A model generated the notes under the pieces. It was not told the origin of the DNA, did not search any database, and saw nothing but the letters and a program-made list of their open reading frames with translations. Positions 60,618 through 64,000 of a stretch of 64,000 bases of DNA are shown piece after piece. Each line of letters begins with the position of its first letter. Positions within the stretch are counted from its first letter, which is position 1. The DNA is taken from NCBI RefSeq assembly GCF_014649655.1, contig NZ_BMTL01000021.1:62001-126000 (forward strand), written 5' to 3'. The stretch is from Streptomyces humidus (GTDB taxonomy: Bacteria; Actinomycetota; Actinomycetes; Streptomycetales; Streptomycetaceae). The translations under genes and the position numbers were made by a program.

Positions 60618-61172
60618 TCAGTAGGGGTGGACCCCGACCGGGGTCGCCGGGGCCGGGCCGTAGCCCTCGGCGATGCGCTGCTGGTAGGTCTGGCGGTCGA
60701 TGACCTCCAGGCCGACGATCTCCCACGGCGGAAGCCCGGCGGTCTGACGGTGCTCACCCCACAGACGCAGGGCGACGGCGGCCGCGTCGTGCAGGTCGCG
60801 GGCCTCCTCCCAGTACCGGATCTCGGCGTGGTCGCCCGCGTATCTGCTGGTCAGGAGGAAGGGGTGGTCGTGAGCGAGCTGTTCGAGAGCGCGCCGGACC
60901 TCCGTCAGCGGGGCCTGCTCACCGGAGACGCTCAGGGTCACATGCCACAGCCGGGGGACGTCCACGGGCTGCCCGCCCTTCGGCTCGGCGGCCTCCCGCG
61001 CCCCGTACGTCTCCCCGGCCGCCACGCTGGTCAGGGCGCGCTCCTCGCCGGGCGCGCGCGCCGGCGCACCCGCGGTCCGCGACGACGCCGGCCCGGCCGT
61101 GCGTGACGCCGTCCCGCCGGCCCCGCCGGCACTCCCACGGGCCGCTGCCACCCCAGGGCGCACTCGTCTCAC
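60618..61172 (-). CDS. conserved protein between proA and proB (184 aa)
   Basis: GTG 61172 is chosen because AAAGGAGG lies just upstream. The first ~65 residues are Ala/Gly/Arg-rich and probably disordered. The folded part (about 75-184) reads LWHVTLSVSGEQAPLTEVRRALEQLAHDHPFLLTSRYAG (in parts), like an ACT or similar ferredoxin-fold strand-helix pattern, then EIRYWEEARDLHDAAAVALRLW. Unknown function; located between proA and proB, so possibly co-regulated. Confidence 0.7.
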   Translation of the reverse strand: MRRVRPGVAAARGSAGGAGGTASRTAGPASSRTAGAPARAPGEERALTSVAAGETYGAREAAEPKGGQPVDVPRLWHVTLSVSGEQAPLTEVRRALEQLAHDHPFLLTSRYAGDHAEIRYWEEARDLHDAAAVALRLWGEHRQTAGLPPWEIVGLEVIDRQTYQQRIAEGYGPAPATPVGVHPY

Positions 61173-61328
61173 GAAGGCCTCCTTTTCGCAGCGCTCGTGC
61201 GGATCGTGTACCGCGCTCGCCCACCGGACTCGCGCGGTCTGTTCCTGAGACAAAGTTGAGCAGGCCGCACGGCTCCGTGGGGCGGTTTCACGGAACGTCC
61301 CCCACCGGTACGGCCCGTTCGAGCGCGT

Positions 61329-62477
61329 TTACGGGTGCAGGATCACCAGGTCGTCCCGGTGGACGACCTCGCGCTCGTACTCCGCGCCGAGCTCCCGGGC
61401 CAGCTCCCGGGTGGACCGCCCGATCAGCTGGGGGATCTCTTTGGCGTCGAAGTTGACGAGGCCGCGGGCCACCGCGCGCCCCCGGGCGTCGCGCAGTTCC
61501 ACGGGGTCGCCGGCGACGAACTCGCCCTCGACGGAGGCGATCCCGGCGGGCAGCAGCGAGGTGCGCCGTTCGACGACCGCGCGCACCGCGCCGTCGTCCA
61601 GCGTCAGCGACCCCTGCGGGGCGGACGCGTGCTGCAGCCACAGCAGCCGGTGGGCCGAGCGTTTGCCGGTGGCGTGGAAGAAGGTGCCGGTGTCCCCGCC
61701 GGCGAAGGCGTCGGCCGCGTGGACGGCGCTGGTGAGGACCACGGGGATGCCGGCGGCCGCCGCGATCCGGGCGGCCTCGACCTTGGTGACCATGCCGCCG
61801 GTTCCGACGCCCGCCTTGCCGGCGCTGCCGATCTCGACGTGCGCGAGGTCCTCCGGGGCCCGCACCTCGGCGATCCGCGAGGTGCCCGGCCTGCTGGGGT
61901 CGCCGTCGTAGACGCCGTCGACGTCGGACAGCAGGACCAGCAGGTCGGCGTGGACGAGGTGGGCGACGAGGGCGGCGAGCCGGTCGTTGTCGCCGAAGCG
62001 GATCTCGTCGGTGGCGACGGTGTCGTTCTCATTGACGATCGGGAACGCGCCCATCGCCAGGAGCTTGTCGAGGGTGCGGGAGGCGTTGCGGTGGTGGGCA
62101 CGCCGGCTCATGTCGTCGCTGGTCAGCAGCACCTGCCCGACACGGACGCCGTAGCGGGCGAAGGAGGCGGTGTAGCGGGCCACCAGCAGTCCCTGGCCGA
62201 CGCTGGCGGCTGCCTGCTGGCGGGCCAGGTCCTTGGGCCGGCGCCGCAGGCCCAGCGGGGCGAGTCCGGCCGCGATCGCACCGGACGAGACGAGGACGAC
62301 CTCCTTCTCCCCTCCGCTGCGGCTCTTGGCGAGGACGTCGACGAGCGCGTCGACCCGGTCGGCGTCGAGTCCGCCGGCGGCGGTGGTCAGCGACGAGGAG
62401 CCGACCTTGACGACGATCCTGCGGGCTTCGCCCACGGCCTGCCTTGCCCCTGCCACCTTGTTCTGCGCTCCTCGCAT
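61329..62477 (-). CDS. proB: glutamate 5-kinase (382 aa)
   Basis: Amino-acid kinase domain: VVKVGSSSLT at the N-terminus, LVSSGAIAAGLAPLG, PIVNENDTVATDEI and LVLLSDVDGVYDGDP. A C-terminal PUA domain (about 290-380) is present (FVAGDPVELRDARGRAVARG). ATG 62477 is used; a GTG at 62456 is an alternative with GAGGAG 11 nt before. First step of proline synthesis. The proA partner lies ~0.9 kb downstream with one gene between. Confidence 0.93.
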   Translation of the reverse strand: MRGAQNKVAGARQAVGEARRIVVKVGSSSLTTAAGGLDADRVDALVDVLAKSRSGGEKEVVLVSSGAIAAGLAPLGLRRRPKDLARQQAAASVGQGLLVARYTASFARYGVRVGQVLLTSDDMSRRAHHRNASRTLDKLLAMGAFPIVNENDTVATDEIRFGDNDRLAALVAHLVHADLLVLLSDVDGVYDGDPSRPGTSRIAEVRAPEDLAHVEIGSAGKAGVGTGGMVTKVEAARIAAAAGIPVVLTSAVHAADAFAGGDTGTFFHATGKRSAHRLLWLQHASAPQGSLTLDDGAVRAVVERRTSLLPAGIASVEGEFVAGDPVELRDARGRAVARGLVNFDAKEIPQLIGRSTRELARELGAEYEREVVHRDDLVILHP

Positions 62478-62712
62478 AGGTCCACGGCTGTCCACGGCCC
62501 CCTTTCCGGCAATCTACGCGAACGTGGGCGCGGGCCGCGCAGGGGTTTCACTGCACGGACGGATACGCCCGCGGAGCCGATTCGCTCACGCCCTGACCGC
62601 GGCGAGGAGAACGCCCGACGACGGCGTCTCCCCCTGCGTGCGGGCCGGGTCCAGCGGGAAGGGCGGTCACGGATCGCCGACGACGGCTCGCCTGCCGCCG
62701 CGCGGCGGCGGC

Positions 62713-63942
62713 TCAGGCCGCCGCCGCGCCGCCGCCGGGACGCGCCGTGCGGCGCACGCGGCTCGCCTTGCGGCGGACCTTGCGGACGAAGCCGCGCAGG
62801 AAGGTCTCGGTGGGGTTCTTGCGCCACCCCGGGTACGCCTTGGCCTCGCGGGGCTCGGCCAGGTAGATCCGGTCGGGGACGCCGGCCTCCGGGGAGCCGT
62901 AGTGCGGGTAGGCCAGGTAGAGCTGGGTGCCGCGCTTCTTCAGGACGGGGGCAGGCTTGCTCTTGGCCTGGATGAACTCCAGGACGTCCACGAGGAGGTC
63001 GGCGCGGCCGCGGGCCACCAGCTCCAGACGCAGCCGCTCGTGGACCAGGAGACGCTGGGCGACCCCTTCGTTCCAGTAGGCGTCCATCAGCGGTTTGGCC
63101 AGCTCCAGCTTGGTGCGCCGAATCTCCTCGTCGTTCCTGAGGAAGACGGGACCGAACTGCGGCAGCACGGTGACCAGGAACGGGCGGACCATGAGCACGT
63201 CACGCTTGGGGCCGGGCGGGACCAGCCGCTCCAGCAGGCCCATCAGGGCACGCGCGGAGTCGAAGCGCAGGGTGTAGCTGCCGCTCTTCGTCACGTGCTT
63301 GCCGTCGCTGCGGCCGACCAGGTAGTAGCAGGTGTAGTCGGCGACCACGGAGACCCCGTCGGCCCGCAGATACGCCTCCATCGTGAACAGCGCGTCCTCG
63401 CCGGTCCACAGCGACTCGTCGAAGCGCATGCCGTGCCGCTCCAGGAACTCCCGGCGGAACAGCTTCTGCGCGCTGAGCGTGAACTTGATGTTGGACGAGT
63501 AGACGTCCGTCCGGTCGAGCGTCTCGCCCCACATCGACCTGGGCGGCGTGCGGTTGACGCCCTCGACCCGGCCGAGGACCACGTCCGTGCCGTTCTTGTC
63601 GGCCATGGCGACCATGCGCTCCAGGGCCTCCGCACCGAGCCGGTCGTCGGCGTCGAGGAAGAAGACGTAGCGCCCGGTGGCCTTGGACAGGCCGACGTTG
63701 CGCGGGCCGCTGGGGCCACCCGAGTTGGCCTGGCGGATCACCGTGACGTCCATGGGGGCGCGGGCGGCGAACTCCTCCAGGCAGTCCCCGGTGCCGTCCC
63801 GTGATCCGTCGTCGACCGCTATGACCTCGATGCGGGCCGGGTCCAGGGTCTGGGCCTCGACCGATGCCAGGCACTCCACTAGATACGGCATCGCTTCGTA
63901 CGCCCCGATGACCACCGTGACGTCAGGCTGCGCAACGGTCAC
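62713..63942 (-). CDS. family 2 glycosyltransferase (409 aa)
   Basis: GT-A fold. The N-terminal DVTVVIGAYEAMPYLVECLASV is followed by IAVDDGSRDGT and a metal-binding FFLDADDRLG. A second domain (about 230-409) and a very basic end (VRRKASRVRRTARPGGG) follow. GTG 63942 has GAGAGGGA upstream. It probably adds a sugar to a cell-envelope polymer such as teichoic acid; the acceptor is unknown. The stop lies inside a GCC/GGC palindrome. Confidence 0.85.
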   Translation of the reverse strand: MTVAQPDVTVVIGAYEAMPYLVECLASVEAQTLDPARIEVIAVDDGSRDGTGDCLEEFAARAPMDVTVIRQANSGGPSGPRNVGLSKATGRYVFFLDADDRLGAEALERMVAMADKNGTDVVLGRVEGVNRTPPRSMWGETLDRTDVYSSNIKFTLSAQKLFRREFLERHGMRFDESLWTGEDALFTMEAYLRADGVSVVADYTCYYLVGRSDGKHVTKSGSYTLRFDSARALMGLLERLVPPGPKRDVLMVRPFLVTVLPQFGPVFLRNDEEIRRTKLELAKPLMDAYWNEGVAQRLLVHERLRLELVARGRADLLVDVLEFIQAKSKPAPVLKKRGTQLYLAYPHYGSPEAGVPDRIYLAEPREAKAYPGWRKNPTETFLRGFVRKVRRKASRVRRTARPGGGAAAA

Positions 63943-64000
63943 TGTTCCCTCTCATCACGCGCGGTTCCCCGACACGGAAATGCTTTGGACACCCGAAAGA

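Noticed and set aside
62694..62709. GCCGCCGCGCGGCGGC palindrome near the glycosyltransferase stop
   Set aside because: Expected by chance in Ala/Gly-rich coding ends of this composition; weak as a terminator call.

Overview
The window is chromosomal DNA of a Streptomyces or close relative. It is very GC-rich, uses GTG starts freely, packs genes into ATGA/GTGA-overlapping operons, and carries actinomycete markers such as a CIRCE-controlled hrcA-dnaJ pair, a tricorn-type protease and a SpoIIE/RsbU-type phosphatase. Gene order matches the conserved Streptomyces core running phoH-ybeY-corC, hrcA-dnaJ, lepA | rpsT, holA, comEC-comEA, leuS, nadD, proA, proB. Nearly all genes lie on the minus strand, so transcription mostly runs right to left.

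Layout by region. 1-2.2 kb: two secreted beta-rich proteins of unknown role and a cytidine-deaminase-like protein. 2.3-5.5 kb: the phoH-ybeY-corC-mmcQ operon. 5.6-10.2 kb: a sugar-acid island with a PfkB kinase, glucarate dehydratase and 5-dehydro-4-deoxyglucarate dehydratase, divergent from an IclR regulator. 10.2-18.7 kb: adenine/adenosine deaminase, RNase Z, a HIT hydrolase, a tricorn-like S41 protease, a lipoprotein, RsmE and a nitronate monooxygenase. 18.7-21 kb: hrcA-dnaJ behind a perfect CIRCE element. 21-29.6 kb: an MBL hydrolase, a DUF3097 protein, HemW, a Tat-exported DyP-type peroxidase, a SpoIIE phosphatase and an acyl-CoA synthetase. 29.8-32.2 kb: lepA and rpsT, divergent.

From 32.2 to 41.5 kb the DNA is unusually rich in short tandem repeats. 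It holds a P-loop kinase, holA, a small protein, a YceI protein, an arylamine N-acetyltransferase with a low-complexity insertion, comEC and comEA. Next come degV, a coiled-coil membrane protein and leuS. leuS is preceded by a 12-codon leader peptide with three consecutive Leu codons and an intrinsic terminator, which looks like a complete attenuator. Divergent from leuS is a two-gene redox module: a membrane b-haem-like protein overlapping a NuoF-ferredoxin fusion.

At 50.0-51.4 kb two identical tRNA-Ala(GGC) genes, each with its own promoter and terminator, flank two zinc-ribbon proteins and a truncated MFS transporter. The right end carries a histidine phosphatase, rsfS, a LytR/CpsA/Psr-like protein, nadD, two tiny membrane proteins, an M48 protease, two membrane proteins sharing a VVFDE motif, proA, a conserved hypothetical, proB and a family 2 glycosyltransferase.

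The best candidates for undescribed biology are the leuS leader, the cytochrome b/NuoF-ferredoxin pair, the VVFDE-motif protein pair, and the repeat insertion in the N-acetyltransferase. Starts were chosen from Shine-Dalgarno sequences, operon overlaps and family lengths. Family calls were made by reading the sequences, not by database search.
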